A stretch of DNA of 64,000 nucleotides. Origin: Nitrobacteraceae bacterium AZCC 2146 (GTDB taxonomy: Bacteria; Pseudomonadota; Alphaproteobacteria; Rhizobiales; Xanthobacteraceae). The translations under genes were made by a program, and so were the position numbers. Positions 44,058-54,054 of this stretch are shown here, in pieces. The notes below the pieces were generated by a model, which saw only the letters and a list, made by a program, of their open reading frames with translations, made no database searches and had not been told where the DNA came from. The stretch lies in the NCBI GenBank assembly GCA_036924855.1, contig JBAGRP010000001.1, forward strand, positions 3,100,001-3,164,000, read 5' to 3'. Numbering within the stretch: the first letter of the stretch is position 1; every line of letters begins with the position of its first letter.

Positions 44058-45062
44058 ATGGCTGGCGCAGACAGTGTCGAGAAACTCGAAGACGTGATCG
44101 TCCGCTCGGCCGAACAGGTCGCCGGGCAAATGCGGGCTGCCAAGGAGGCGATCTCCACCGTCATCTTCGGCCAGGACCGTGTCGTCGAGAATACACTGGT
44201 GACGATCCTGTCCGGCGGTCATGCACTGCTGATCGGCGTGCCCGGCCTCGCCAAGACCAAATTGGTGGAAACGCTCGGCGTCACGCTCGGCCTCGACGCC
44301 AAGCGGATTCAGTTCACGCCCGATCTGATGCCCTCAGACATTCTCGGCGCCGAAGTGCTGGATGAAAGCGGCACCGGCAAGCGCTCATTCCGTTTCATCG
44401 CCGGTCCGGTGTTCGCGCAATTGCTGATGGCCGACGAAATCAACCGCGCCAGCCCGCGCACGCAATCGGCATTGCTGCAGGCGATGCAGGAGCAGCACAT
44501 CACGGTGGCCGGCGCGCGGCATGACCTGCCGAAGCCGTTCCACGTGCTGGCGACGCAGAATCCGCTGGAGCAGGAAGGCACCTATCCGCTGCCGGAAGCG
44601 CAGCTCGACCGTTTTCTGATGGAGATCGACGTCGACTATCCCGATCGCGACGCCGAGCGCCGCATCCTGTTCGAGACCACCGGCGCCGACGAAACCCTGG
44701 CCAAGGCCGCCATCACCTCCGACGTGCTGATCACCGCGCAGCGACTGGTGCGCCGTCTGCCGGTCGGCGACAGCGTGGTCGAAGCGATCCTGACGCTGGT
44801 GCGCTCCGCGCGCCCGGGTCCGGATGCCGGCGACGCCGGCAAGCTGATCGCCTGGGGCCCCGGCCCGCGTGCCAGCCAGTCACTGATGCTCGCAGTCCGC
44901 GCCAAGGCCTTGCTCGATGGCCGCCTCGCGCCCTCGATCGACGATGTGCTCGATCTGGCCGAACCGATCCTCAAGCACCGCATGGCGCTGACGTTCTCGG
45001 CGCGCGCCGAAGGCCGCACCATTCCCGACGTGATCCGTCAGCTCAAGTCGCGGATCGGTTAA
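44058..45062 (+). CDS. MoxR-family AAA+ ATPase
   Basis: MoxR ATPases act as chaperones in maturing metal-dependent or secreted protein complexes, with DUF58/VWA partners. The 334-residue product starts at ATG 44058, with GGAG eight bases upstream. It has the Walker A GVPGLAKTKLVETLG (about residue 60), Walker B LMADEINRASPRTQSALLQAMQE, and the sensor/arginine-finger region YPLPEAQLDRFLM. Length is normal. It heads a four-gene operon. Confidence 0.94.
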   Translation: MAGADSVEKLEDVIVRSAEQVAGQMRAAKEAISTVIFGQDRVVENTLVTILSGGHALLIGVPGLAKTKLVETLGVTLGLDAKRIQFTPDLMPSDILGAEVLDESGTGKRSFRFIAGPVFAQLLMADEINRASPRTQSALLQAMQEQHITVAGARHDLPKPFHVLATQNPLEQEGTYPLPEAQLDRFLMEIDVDYPDRDAERRILFETTGADETLAKAAITSDVLITAQRLVRRLPVGDSVVEAILTLVRSARPGPDAGDAGKLIAWGPGPRASQSLMLAVRAKALLDGRLAPSIDDVLDLAEPILKHRMALTFSARAEGRTIPDVIRQLKSRIG

Positions 45063-46006
45063 TGGCCGCAGCGCCGGACCACGCAATGCAGGAGATCACA
45101 GCAGTCCGCCGCGCCGATGGCGAAAGCCGTTCGCTCGCCGCGTCATTGCCGCGTCTCGTGCTCGAGGCCCGCCGCATCTCCGCTACCGTGATCCATGGCC
45201 TGCATGGACGGCGTCGCGCCGGCCATGGCGAAAGCTTCTGGCAGTACCGCCGCTTCGTCTCCGGCGAGCCATCGCAGAATGTCGACTGGCGCCGTTCGGC
45301 GCGCGACGACCATCTCTATGTCCGCGAGCAGGAATGGGAAGCCGCGCATACCGTCTGGCTGTGGCCGGACCGTTCGCTGTCGATGGCCTTCGCCTCGAAG
45401 CAGGCGCGCGACAGCAAGCTCGAACGCGCGCTGATCGTCACCTTTGCGCTGGCCGAACTGCTGGTCGCCGGCGGCGAGCGCGTCGGCGTGCCCGGCCTGA
45501 TGAATCCCACCGCCAGCCGCAACGTCATCGACAAGATGGCACAGGCGATGCTGCATGACACCTCGAACCGCGCCAGCCTGCCGCCGTCCTTCGTGCCGTC
45601 AGCGCTGGCCGAGATCGTGGTGCTCGGCGACTTCTGGTCGCCGATGAGCGAGATCAAAGCCATGCTGGCCGGACTGTCCTCCTCTGGTGCGCATGGCGCG
45701 CTGGTGCAGGTCGTCGATCCTGCGGAAGAAAGCTTTCCCTATTCCGGCCGCGTCGAATTCATCGAGCCGGAAAGCGGCAACGTCATCACCGCCGGCCGCG
45801 CCGAAAAATGGGTCGAGGATTATGTGGCGCGCGTGGCGATGCATCGCGACGAGATCCGCGCCGAGACTGGCAAGCTCGGCTGGCTGTTCTCGACCCATAC
45901 GACGAGCCGCTCGGCGGCCGAGTTGCTGTTGTTCCTGCACAGCGGCATGATGGTCAATAAGGCCGCCGGTGGCGGCGTCACGGTCAAAGCGGGGCGCATC
46001 GCATGA
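45062..46006 (+). CDS. DUF58-domain protein
   Basis: The 314-residue protein has the DUF58 domain: HGLHGRRRAGHGESFWQYRRFVSGEPSQNVDWRRSARDDHLYVREQEWE, followed by a VWA-like fold (VWLWPDRSLSMAFAS). Members partner MoxR ATPases. The start overlaps the MoxR stop (TAATG), showing translational coupling. Confidence 0.92.
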   Translation: MAAAPDHAMQEITAVRRADGESRSLAASLPRLVLEARRISATVIHGLHGRRRAGHGESFWQYRRFVSGEPSQNVDWRRSARDDHLYVREQEWEAAHTVWLWPDRSLSMAFASKQARDSKLERALIVTFALAELLVAGGERVGVPGLMNPTASRNVIDKMAQAMLHDTSNRASLPPSFVPSALAEIVVLGDFWSPMSEIKAMLAGLSSSGAHGALVQVVDPAEESFPYSGRVEFIEPESGNVITAGRAEKWVEDYVARVAMHRDEIRAETGKLGWLFSTHTTSRSAAELLLFLHSGMMVNKAAGGGVTVKAGRIA

Positions 46007-48819
46007 TGTCAGCCTTCCCTCTCGCCTTTGCCGAACCGCTGCTGCTGCTCGGCCTGCTGAGCCTGCCGGTGCTGTGGTGGCTGCTGCGGGTGATGCCGCC
46101 GCGGCCGCAGCGCATCGCGTTTCCACCGACCCGGTTGCTGTTCGAGATCGCACCCAAGGAAGAAACCCCGTCGCGTTCGCCTTGGTGGCTGACGCTGCTG
46201 CGCCTGCTCGCCGCGGCGCTGATCATCTTTGCCGCCGCCGGCCCGATCTGGAATCCGCAGACCGGCCTCGCCACCAGCAAGGCGCCGCTGGTGATCCTGC
46301 TCGACGACGGCTGGAGCGCGGCATCGAGTTGGGATGCACGGATCAAGGCCGCCGACGAGTTGATCGCCAATGCCGACAGCGACCGCCGCGGCGTCGCGCT
46401 GGTGCCGCTGTCGGAGCCGACCCGCGACATCACCATTTTGCCCGGCGGCACCGCGCGCGTGGCGCTGCGCCAACTGGCGCCGAAACCTTATGCGATCGAG
46501 CGCGTCGAAACGCTGCCGGCGCTGGAGCGCTTTTTGAAAGCCACCGGCGAAAGCGAACTGGTCTGGCTGTCGGATGGCATCGATACCGGACGCGGCACTG
46601 AATTCACCCAAGGCCTCGGCAAGGCGATCGGCGATCGCACGCTGACGATCTATGACGGCGGCGCGGCGCCGGCCCATGCACTGGTGGCGGCGGAAAACGC
46701 CGCAGCGAAGATGACGGTGAAGGTGCTGCGCGCCAATGGCGCTGGCATCGATGCCGGCGTGGTGCGCGGGCTGGATCAAAAAGGTTCGCCGGTCGGCGAA
46801 GCGCGCTTCACCTTCACGCCGCAGGATCACGAGACCGAAGCGTCGTTCGACCTGCCGGTGGAATTGCGCAACGACATCGCGCGGCTGGAAATCGCCGGCG
46901 AGCGCTCCGCCGGCGCGGTGCAACTGCTCGACAAGCGCTGGCGCCGCCGCGCCATCGGCATCGTGTCGGGCGCGACGTCAGATACCGCGCAGCCGCTGCT
47001 CGCTTCCACCTTCTATCTCACCCGCGCGCTGGCGCCGTTCGCCGACGTTCGGCTCGGCGATCGCGGCTCGCCGCAGCAGGCGATCACGCAATTCCTGGAC
47101 CAGAAGCTGCCGATGATCGTGCTGGCCGATGTCGGCACGCTGTCGCCGGAAATCCGCGAGCGCATCAGCGCCTGGATCGACCAGGGCGGTGTGTTGGTGC
47201 GCTTCGCCGGTCCGCGCCTCGCCCAGGCCGATGACGATCTGGTGCCGGTCAAACTACGCCGCGGCGGCCGCAGCCTCGGCGGCAGCCTGACCTGGGAGAA
47301 GCCACAGCATCTGGCGTCGTTCACCGCCGACGGCCCATTCGCCGGCCTGCCGGTGCCGAAGGACGTCACCATCACCCGCCAGGTGCTGGCCGAACCCGAC
47401 GCCGCGCTGGCGACCAGGAGCTGGGCCTCTCTGGTCGACGGCACGCCGCTGGTCACCGGCGAGCGTCGCGGCAAAGGCTTGGTCACGCTGTTCCATGTCA
47501 GCGCCGATATGCGCTGGTCGGACCTGCCATTGTCTGGCACTTTCGTCGAGATGTTACGCCGAATCGTCGATATGTCCGGCTACACGTCCACGCCCGGTGC
47601 AGGTGTCGCTGGCGAAACCGGCACGGAAACCGTGGCGCCGCTGCGCACGCTCGATGGCTTCGGCGCGTTCGGTCCGCCGCCCTCCACCGCCAAGCCGCTG
47701 CCCGCCGATTTCCGCGACCGCGCCACGCTCGATCATCCGCCCGGTTTCTACGGCCCGGCCGACGGGCCGCTTGCGGTCAACGCGCTGGCCGCCGCCGACC
47801 GCATCGCGGCTCTCGACACCTCGGCGCTGAAGGCGCGCCACGCCAGCTACACCAATGCCGAACCGCGCGACCTGCGCGGCATCCTGCTCTCCACTGCGTT
47901 GTTGCTGTTCCTGATCGACGCGATCATCGTGGCGCTGCTCGGCGGCGGCATCGCCGCCATGCTCCGCCGCCGCACGGTGCCTGCGGCGCTGGCCGTGATG
48001 CTCGCGCTGTCGATGGCCATGGGTACGCCGACGCCGTCGCGCGCTGACCCTGCCGGCGACGACTTCGCCATCAAGGCGGTGTCGCAGACACGTCTCGCTT
48101 ACGTCGTCACCGGGAATGCCGACGTCGATTCCATTGTGAAAGCCGGCATGACCGGACTGACGCTGTTCCTCGCGCAGCGCACCGCGCTGGAAGCCGGCGA
48201 ACCGGTCGGGATCGATCCTGCGAAAGACGAACTGGCGTTCTTTCCGCTAATCTACTGGCCGATCATCCCCGGCGCGGCAAAGCCGCCGCAGGACGCCATC
48301 AACCGCATCGACGCCTATATGAAGCAGGGCGGCACCGTGCTGTTCGACACTCGCGACGCCATCGAGGCGCCGCCGGGACCGAACGGGGAATCGCAGACGC
48401 CGGGCATGCTGACATTGCGCAGCATCCTGTCCTCGCTGGACGTGCCCGAGCTGGAGCCGGTACCGCGCGAGCACGTGCTGACCAAGACGTTCTATCTGCT
48501 GCGCGACTTCCCCGGCCGCTTCAATTCCGGGCCGACCTGGGTCGAGACGCTGCCGCGCGACGATGGCGATGACGCGGCGTCGCGACCAGCTCGCGGCGGC
48601 GACGGCGTATCGCCGATCATCATCACCTCCAACGATCTGGCCGGCGCCTGGGCACTGCGACCCGACGGCCAGCCGATGCTGCCGCTGACGCCCGGCGAAC
48701 CCCGGCAGCGCGAGTTCGCCTTCCGCGCCGGCGTCAACATCGTGATGTACACCCTGACCGGCAACTACAAGGCCGACCAGGTGCATGCGCCGGCGCTGAT
48801 CGAACGATTGGGTCAGTGA
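46003..48819 (+). CDS. Large BatA/DUF4159 membrane protein
   Basis: The 938-residue protein starts with two membrane helices and the BatA-type pattern (LAFAEPLLLLGLLSLPVLWWLLRVMPPRPQRI), a VWA-like domain with a degenerate metal site (VILLDDGWSAASSWD), a GATase1-like middle (about 330-480), a third membrane helix near 630, and a C-terminal DUF4159 domain (about 700-930, with RIDAYMKQGGTVLFDTRDA). The ATG overlaps the DUF58 stop (ATGATG). It likely forms the membrane part of the MoxR system. Confidence 0.88.
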   Translation: MMSAFPLAFAEPLLLLGLLSLPVLWWLLRVMPPRPQRIAFPPTRLLFEIAPKEETPSRSPWWLTLLRLLAAALIIFAAAGPIWNPQTGLATSKAPLVILLDDGWSAASSWDARIKAADELIANADSDRRGVALVPLSEPTRDITILPGGTARVALRQLAPKPYAIERVETLPALERFLKATGESELVWLSDGIDTGRGTEFTQGLGKAIGDRTLTIYDGGAAPAHALVAAENAAAKMTVKVLRANGAGIDAGVVRGLDQKGSPVGEARFTFTPQDHETEASFDLPVELRNDIARLEIAGERSAGAVQLLDKRWRRRAIGIVSGATSDTAQPLLASTFYLTRALAPFADVRLGDRGSPQQAITQFLDQKLPMIVLADVGTLSPEIRERISAWIDQGGVLVRFAGPRLAQADDDLVPVKLRRGGRSLGGSLTWEKPQHLASFTADGPFAGLPVPKDVTITRQVLAEPDAALATRSWASLVDGTPLVTGERRGKGLVTLFHVSADMRWSDLPLSGTFVEMLRRIVDMSGYTSTPGAGVAGETGTETVAPLRTLDGFGAFGPPPSTAKPLPADFRDRATLDHPPGFYGPADGPLAVNALAAADRIAALDTSALKARHASYTNAEPRDLRGILLSTALLLFLIDAIIVALLGGGIAAMLRRRTVPAALAVMLALSMAMGTPTPSRADPAGDDFAIKAVSQTRLAYVVTGNADVDSIVKAGMTGLTLFLAQRTALEAGEPVGIDPAKDELAFFPLIYWPIIPGAAKPPQDAINRIDAYMKQGGTVLFDTRDAIEAPPGPNGESQTPGMLTLRSILSSLDVPELEPVPREHVLTKTFYLLRDFPGRFNSGPTWVETLPRDDGDDAASRPARGGDGVSPIIITSNDLAGAWALRPDGQPMLPLTPGEPRQREFAFRAGVNIVMYTLTGNYKADQVHAPALIERLGQ

Positions 48820-48847
48820 GATGGCAGATAAGAACAGACGCTACCGC

Positions 48848-48931
48848 CGTCATTGCGAGCGAAGCGAAGCAATCCAGAAGGCCACAAGCAAAGACTGGAT
48901 TGCTTCGTCGCAAGTGCTCCTCGCAATGACG
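48848..48931. repeat. Dispersed palindromic repeat, family A copy 2
   Basis: A second copy of the element at 21483-21572 lies inside the MoxR operon, bounded by cgtcattgcgag and ctcgcaatgacg, between the DUF4159 gene and the next membrane protein. It could modulate expression of the last gene. Confidence 0.8.
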
Positions 48932-48952
48932 TCAACTTGGCGGAGCCAATAA

Positions 48953-51016
48953 ATGCAGTACGGCATCGCGTTTACGCCGCTCGTCCCGACGCTCGTGTTG
49001 TGGATCGGATTAGCCGCCATCGTGGTGATCGCGGTGCTGCTGCTGGTCGGCCGCGCGCGCGGCACGGCGGTGCGCGTCGCGGCGCTGGCGCTGATCCTGC
49101 TGGCGCTCGCCAATCCCTCCTTCACGCGCGAGGAGCGCGAGCCGCTGTCGTCGGTGGCCGCCGTGGTCATCGACAAGAGCCCGAGCCAGAATTTTGGTGA
49201 GCGCACCAAGGAAACCGCCGAGGCGCAGCAGACGCTGGTCGATCGTCTGAAGCAGATCAAAGGGCTTGAGGTCCGCGTCGTTGAGGCCGGACAAGCTGAT
49301 GGCGAGACCGACGGCACCAAGCTGTTCGGCGCTTTGTCCTCCGCTCTCTCGGACGTGCCGACCGATCGCGTCGCCGGCGCGTTCCTGATTACCGACGGCC
49401 GTGTCCACGATATTCCGGCCAGCGCTGCCGCGCTCGGCTTCACCGCGCCGGTGCATGCGCTGATCACCGGCCGCAAGGACGAGCGCGACCGCCGCATCGC
49501 CATCACCGCGGCGCCGCGCTTCGGCATCGTCGGACAGAGCCAGACCATCACCTACCGGCTCGACGATCAGGGCGTTACCGGCGAACGCGCCCGCGTCGTG
49601 GTCCGCCGCGACGGCGACGTGCTCAACGAGCGCACCGTGCTGTCAGGCCAGACCATCAGCATCGATATCGACATCAAGCATGCCGGCCCGAACATCGTCG
49701 AGATCGAGGCTTCGCCGCTCGCCAACGAACTGACGCTGGTCAACAACCGCGCGGTGGTCGCCATCGACGGCGTGCGTGACAAGTTGCGGGTGCTGCTGGT
49801 GTCGGGCGAACCGCATTCCGGCGAACGAACCTGGCGCAATCTCTTGAAGTCCGATGCCAGCATCGACCTCGTGCACTTCACAATCCTGCGGCCGCCGGAA
49901 AAGCAGGACGGCACGCCGATCAACGAACTGTCGCTGATCGCATTCCCGACACGCGAATTGTTTCAGCAGAAGATCAACGAATTCCAGTTGATCATCTTCG
50001 ATCGCTATGCCCGCCAGGGCGTGCTGCCGATCGCCTATTTCGACAACATCGCGCGCTATGTCCGCGCCGGCGGCGCGGTGCTGGTGTCGGCCGGACCGGA
50101 CTACGCCTCCACCACCAGCATCTGGCGCACACCGCTGGATTCGGTGCTGCCGGCCGAGCCGGTCGGCGTCACCGAGAAACCGTTCTATGCGCATCTCAGC
50201 GATATCGGAAAACGCCATCCGGTGACCCGGGGCCTTGAAGGCGGCGCCACAGAGCCGCCGAAGTGGAGCCGCTTCTTCCGCACTGTCGAGACCCGCAACA
50301 CCACCACGCCGCCGGTCATGACCGGCGCCGACGGCAAGCCGTTGCTGCTGCTGTCGCGCTCCGGCGAAGGCCGCGTCGCGCTGCTGCTGTCGGACCACAT
50401 CTGGCTGTGGGCCCGCGGCTACGAGGGCGGCGGTCCGCATCTCGATCTTCTCAGGCGGATGTCGCACTGGCTGATGAAGCAGCCGGATCTCGACGAGGAA
50501 GCGCTGAAGCTGCAGAGCCAGGGCAAGGATCTCGTTGTGACGCGCCAGACCATGGGCGATACGGTGACGCCAGTCACAGTCACCTCGCCATCCGGCAAGA
50601 CCCGCGAACTGACGCTGAGCGCGGCAGAGCCCGGGCTGTGGCGCTCGACCACGCCGGCCGACGAGCTTGGCCTGTGGCAGGCCACCGACGGTACGCTGAA
50701 GGCGCTGATCAATGTCGGCCCGATTAACCCCAAGGAATTCTCCGAGGTCACCTCGACCACCGAGACGCTGAAGCCGCTGGCGCTGGTCACCGGCGGCGAC
50801 GCCCGGCGGATCAATGACGGCGGCGGCATCGACCTGCCGCGCATCGTGCCGGTGCGGTCCTCGACGATCTTCCGCGGCGACGGCTGGATGGGCGTGCATA
50901 TGCGCGACGCCAGCGTGGTGCGCGGCGTCGGCGTGCTGCCCGTCTTCGCCGGCCTGATCGGCCTGCTGCTGCTGCTCGGCGCCTTCGCCGCGACCTGGTT
51001 GCGCGAGAGCCGCTAG
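48953..51016 (+). CDS. Glutamine amidotransferase-like membrane protein of the MoxR operon
   Basis: The 687-residue protein has N-terminal membrane helices (TLVLWIGLAAIVVIAVLLLVG, ALALILLALANP), a VWA-like domain (VVIDKSPSQNFGERTKE), an Ig-like stretch, a GATase1-like segment (LRVLLVSGEPHSGERTWRNLLK and VLVSAGPDYASTTSIW) and a C-terminal helix (LPVFAGLIGLLLLLGAFAATWL). No amidotransferase Cys is obvious. Related proteins close MoxR/DUF58/DUF4159 operons. The function is unknown. Confidence 0.83.
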   Translation: MQYGIAFTPLVPTLVLWIGLAAIVVIAVLLLVGRARGTAVRVAALALILLALANPSFTREEREPLSSVAAVVIDKSPSQNFGERTKETAEAQQTLVDRLKQIKGLEVRVVEAGQADGETDGTKLFGALSSALSDVPTDRVAGAFLITDGRVHDIPASAAALGFTAPVHALITGRKDERDRRIAITAAPRFGIVGQSQTITYRLDDQGVTGERARVVVRRDGDVLNERTVLSGQTISIDIDIKHAGPNIVEIEASPLANELTLVNNRAVVAIDGVRDKLRVLLVSGEPHSGERTWRNLLKSDASIDLVHFTILRPPEKQDGTPINELSLIAFPTRELFQQKINEFQLIIFDRYARQGVLPIAYFDNIARYVRAGGAVLVSAGPDYASTTSIWRTPLDSVLPAEPVGVTEKPFYAHLSDIGKRHPVTRGLEGGATEPPKWSRFFRTVETRNTTTPPVMTGADGKPLLLLSRSGEGRVALLLSDHIWLWARGYEGGGPHLDLLRRMSHWLMKQPDLDEEALKLQSQGKDLVVTRQTMGDTVTPVTVTSPSGKTRELTLSAAEPGLWRSTTPADELGLWQATDGTLKALINVGPINPKEFSEVTSTTETLKPLALVTGGDARRINDGGGIDLPRIVPVRSSTIFRGDGWMGVHMRDASVVRGVGVLPVFAGLIGLLLLLGAFAATWLRESR

Positions 51017-51120
51017 GCCACTGGCCGAGGAGCGTTGCGGGAATCCCACAGCGCGCCGGTTTCGGCGCCTCAGTCCGATCTCCCGGCTGCCAACCGTTGA
51101 CACCGGCCGGATATCCTTGC

Positions 51121-51139
51121 GATGTTACATTATAACATC
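51121..51139 (+). promoter_or_regulatory. Candidate Zur operator
   Basis: GATGTTAcattaTAACATC is a near-perfect palindrome with seven-base arms and the ATGTTAta..taTAACAT form of proteobacterial Zur boxes. A TTGACA (-35) lies at 51097-51102, so Zur bound here would cover the -10 region of the following operon (DUF2946 gene and TonB receptor). Confidence 0.7.
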
Positions 51140-51190
51140 GGGAGCGGCTGAGACGCCTTTGCCCTGCCGATGCGGGGCGCGTTTATCGGC

Positions 51191-51553
51191 ATGAAGTGGT
51201 TTCGAACACACATCAAACACGGATCGCGGCTGGCGCTGTTCGCGCTGGCGATCCAGTTTGTGCTGTCGTTCGGGCATTTTCACGCCGCCAATGCGCAGAC
51301 GGCGCCGGCCGACTCGGCCATTGAGTCAGTCCAGCTTCCGACTGACTCCAGCCACACTCCGGACCAGCATCCCGCGGATAATTGCGCGATCTGCGCCGTA
51401 CTGGCGCTGGCTGGCACGGCGCTGTTCGCCACGCCGCCAGTGTTGCTGCTGCCGCAGGCCGTTGAATTCCTTTACCTCGCCACCGACGCCGAGTTCATCC
51501 ATCTCGGCGCTTTCGACGTCGCGTTCCAGCCTCGCGCGCCGCCTGTTTCCTGA
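51191..51553 (+). CDS. DUF2946-family small exported protein
   Basis: The 120-residue product starts with a basic and hydrophobic signal-like stretch (KHGSRLALFALAIQFVLSFGHFHAANAQ) and contains HTPDQHPADNCAICAVLALAG, the His/Cys region typical of DUF2946 proteins, which often accompany metal TonB receptors. A second membrane segment follows. It may handle metal in the periplasm or membrane. The ATG at 51191 is used; 51170 adds seven residues. It is the first gene after the Zur-like operator. Confidence 0.8.
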   Translation: MKWFRTHIKHGSRLALFALAIQFVLSFGHFHAANAQTAPADSAIESVQLPTDSSHTPDQHPADNCAICAVLALAGTALFATPPVLLLPQAVEFLYLATDAEFIHLGAFDVAFQPRAPPVS

Positions 51554-51678
51554 CATCGATCCTTTGATGATCGCCGCCATCTGGCAGCGATTTCCGAAAT
51601 ATCGATCTGCCCCGCGGCAGGTCCCGGTTCGAAGCGTCCCGCGCCAAGCGACGCCGCCGGCACAGTCAGGACATCACC

Positions 51679-54042
51679 ATGTCATTCCGTTTCAAACGCG
51701 CGCTCCTGCTCGGCGGCTCCGCCATTGTCGGCCTGGGCGCCCTGAGCAGCGCCGCCTGGTCGCAAAGCGCAGCACCTGCCGGCCCCACCGAATTGCCTGC
51801 GATTTCCGTTACCGCGCCCAGTCCCATCGTGCGACGAAAGCCCGCGCCGCCCCGCACGCCCGCGCGCGTCGCCCGCGCCGCGCCCGGTCGCAATGCCGGC
51901 ACGCCACCACCGGAAACCGCCGCCGCGCCGGCTCCGCAGCACGGCGTGCTGCCTGTTGTCACCGACCAGTTCGCCACCGTCACCGTCGTTCCGAACGATG
52001 AGCTCCGCCGCGCCGGCGGCGCGACGCTGGGCGATCTGTTGTTCTCCAAGCCGGGTATCACCGGCTCCTCCTTCGCGCCGGGCGCATCGAGCCGCCCGAT
52101 CATCCGCGGCCTCGACGTCAACCGCGTCGGCATCGTCGAGAATGGCGTCGGCGCCGGCGGCGCTTCGGATCTGGGCGAAGATCATTTCGTGCCGATCGAT
52201 CCGCTGGCGACCAACCAGGTCGAAGTGGTGCGCGGTCCCGCGGCGTTGCGCTATGGTTCGACGTCGATCGGCGGCGTGGTCAGCGCCAGCAACAACCGCA
52301 TCCCGGATGCGCTTCCGGTCTGCGCGGCACCGTTCCAAAATTATGGCATTCCCGTGAAGGCGCCTGTGGCAAACCTGGGGCAGCCGTCCTGCATGACAGC
52401 GGAAACGCGTACCTCGATCAGTTCGGCGGATCGCGGTGTGGAAGGCGGCATTCTGCTCGATGCCGGCGGCGGCAATTTTGCCGTTCATGCCGATGTCTAT
52501 GGCCGCAGGGCCACCGACTACAACATTCCCAGCTATCCCTATCTGACCGACACGACGCGAAGCGTGAACGGACGGCAGCCGAATTCGGCCGCGCAGAGCG
52601 ACGGCGCCTCGATCGGCGGTTCCTACATCTTCGATGGCGGTTTCATCGGGGCCGCGATCACGCAGAACGACTCGCTCTATCATATCCCCGGCATCGACGG
52701 CGCCGATCACCAGACCCGGATCGACGCGCATCAGACCAAGATCACCGCCAAGGGCGAATACCGGCCCGACTCGGCGGCGATCGAGGCGATCCGGTTCTGG
52801 GCCGGCGCCACGGACTATCGCCACAACGAGATCGGCCTTGCCGACGTCAACGATCCCACCACCGACGGCGTACGGCAGACCTTCACCAACAAGGAGCAGG
52901 AAGCCCGCGTCGAAGTGCAGATGATGCCGTTCAACGCGCGCTTCGCCACCGTGACGACGGCGTTCGGCCTGCAGGGCGGGCATCAGGAATTGACCGCGCC
53001 GAGCCCGGACGATCCCGGCTCGCTGTATAATGGCCTGTGGAACCCGAACAACAATTCGCGCATCGCAGGCTATGTGTTCAACGAGTTGAAGTTCAGCGAG
53101 ACCACGAAGGCGCAGGTCGCCGGCCGGATCGAGCACGTCGAACTGCATGGTTCGATGCCGGATTTCCCGGCAGATTTCCTGCCCGACGGCAGCGCCCAGT
53201 TCAGCAGCGATCGAAACCCTTCGTTCACGCCGATGAGCGGCAGCGTCGGCCTGATCCAGAATCTCCCGGCCGGCCTGGTCGCGAGCATCACCGGGCAATA
53301 TACCGAGCGCGCACCGAAACCCGCCGAACTGTTTTCGCGCGGCGCACACGATGCCACCGCGACGTTCGACATCGGCAATCCGAACCTGACGCTGGAGACC
53401 GCCAAGTCGGTGGAGATCGGCTTGCGCAAGGCCACCGGACCGCTCCGCTTCGAGGCGACGGCTTACTATACGAAGTTCAACAACTTCATCTACCGGCGCC
53501 TGACCGGCGTGATGTGCGGCGGGGATTTTGCGTCCTGCGGCGACGGCAATCCCGACAATGAAGGCCGGCAGGCGGTGTACTCGCAGCGTGACGCCACCTT
53601 CCGCGGCGCTGAATTCCAGAGCCAGCTCGATGTCGGGCAGTTCTACGGTGGCACCTGGGGCATCGAGGACCAGTTCGACATCGTCCGCGCCACCTTTGCC
53701 GACGGCACCAATGTGCCGCGGATCCCGCCGATGCGCGCGGGCGGCGGATTGTTCTGGCGCGATATCAACTGGCTGGCCCGCATCAATGTGCTGCATGCCT
53801 TCGCGCAGAACGATATCGCCACCATCGGCGAGACGCCGACCGCCGGCTACAATCTGCTGAAGGCGGAGATCAGCTACAATACCAAGCTCGATCCGCGCAC
53901 CTTCGGTGCCAGGGAGATGACGCTGGGACTGGTCGGCAACAACCTGCTGAACGAGAACATCCGCAACGCGTCGTCCTACAACAAGGATGAAGTGCTGTTG
54001 CCCGGACTGAATGTGCGGGCGTTCGCGAATCTGAAGTTCTGA
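51679..54042 (+). CDS. TonB-dependent receptor, probably for zinc (ZnuD-like)
   Basis: The 787-residue outer-membrane receptor has a signal peptide (RALLLGGSAIVGLGALSSAAWSQ), a Pro/Arg-rich linker, the plug (PNDELRRAGGATLGDLLFSKPGITGSSFAPGASSRPIIRGLDVNRVGIVENG, VEVVRGPAALRYGSTSIGGVV), and a 22-strand barrel ending RAFANLKF. Paired Cys occur in two loops (VCAAPF...SCMTAE; MCGGDFASC), as in ZnuD. With the upstream Zur-like box and DUF2946 gene, zinc import is the likely role; the metal is inferred, not shown. Confidence 0.88.
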   Translation: MSFRFKRALLLGGSAIVGLGALSSAAWSQSAAPAGPTELPAISVTAPSPIVRRKPAPPRTPARVARAAPGRNAGTPPPETAAAPAPQHGVLPVVTDQFATVTVVPNDELRRAGGATLGDLLFSKPGITGSSFAPGASSRPIIRGLDVNRVGIVENGVGAGGASDLGEDHFVPIDPLATNQVEVVRGPAALRYGSTSIGGVVSASNNRIPDALPVCAAPFQNYGIPVKAPVANLGQPSCMTAETRTSISSADRGVEGGILLDAGGGNFAVHADVYGRRATDYNIPSYPYLTDTTRSVNGRQPNSAAQSDGASIGGSYIFDGGFIGAAITQNDSLYHIPGIDGADHQTRIDAHQTKITAKGEYRPDSAAIEAIRFWAGATDYRHNEIGLADVNDPTTDGVRQTFTNKEQEARVEVQMMPFNARFATVTTAFGLQGGHQELTAPSPDDPGSLYNGLWNPNNNSRIAGYVFNELKFSETTKAQVAGRIEHVELHGSMPDFPADFLPDGSAQFSSDRNPSFTPMSGSVGLIQNLPAGLVASITGQYTERAPKPAELFSRGAHDATATFDIGNPNLTLETAKSVEIGLRKATGPLRFEATAYYTKFNNFIYRRLTGVMCGGDFASCGDGNPDNEGRQAVYSQRDATFRGAEFQSQLDVGQFYGGTWGIEDQFDIVRATFADGTNVPRIPPMRAGGGLFWRDINWLARINVLHAFAQNDIATIGETPTAGYNLLKAEISYNTKLDPRTFGAREMTLGLVGNNLLNENIRNASSYNKDEVLLPGLNVRAFANLKF

Positions 54043-54054
54043 CGTCCCTCGCTC

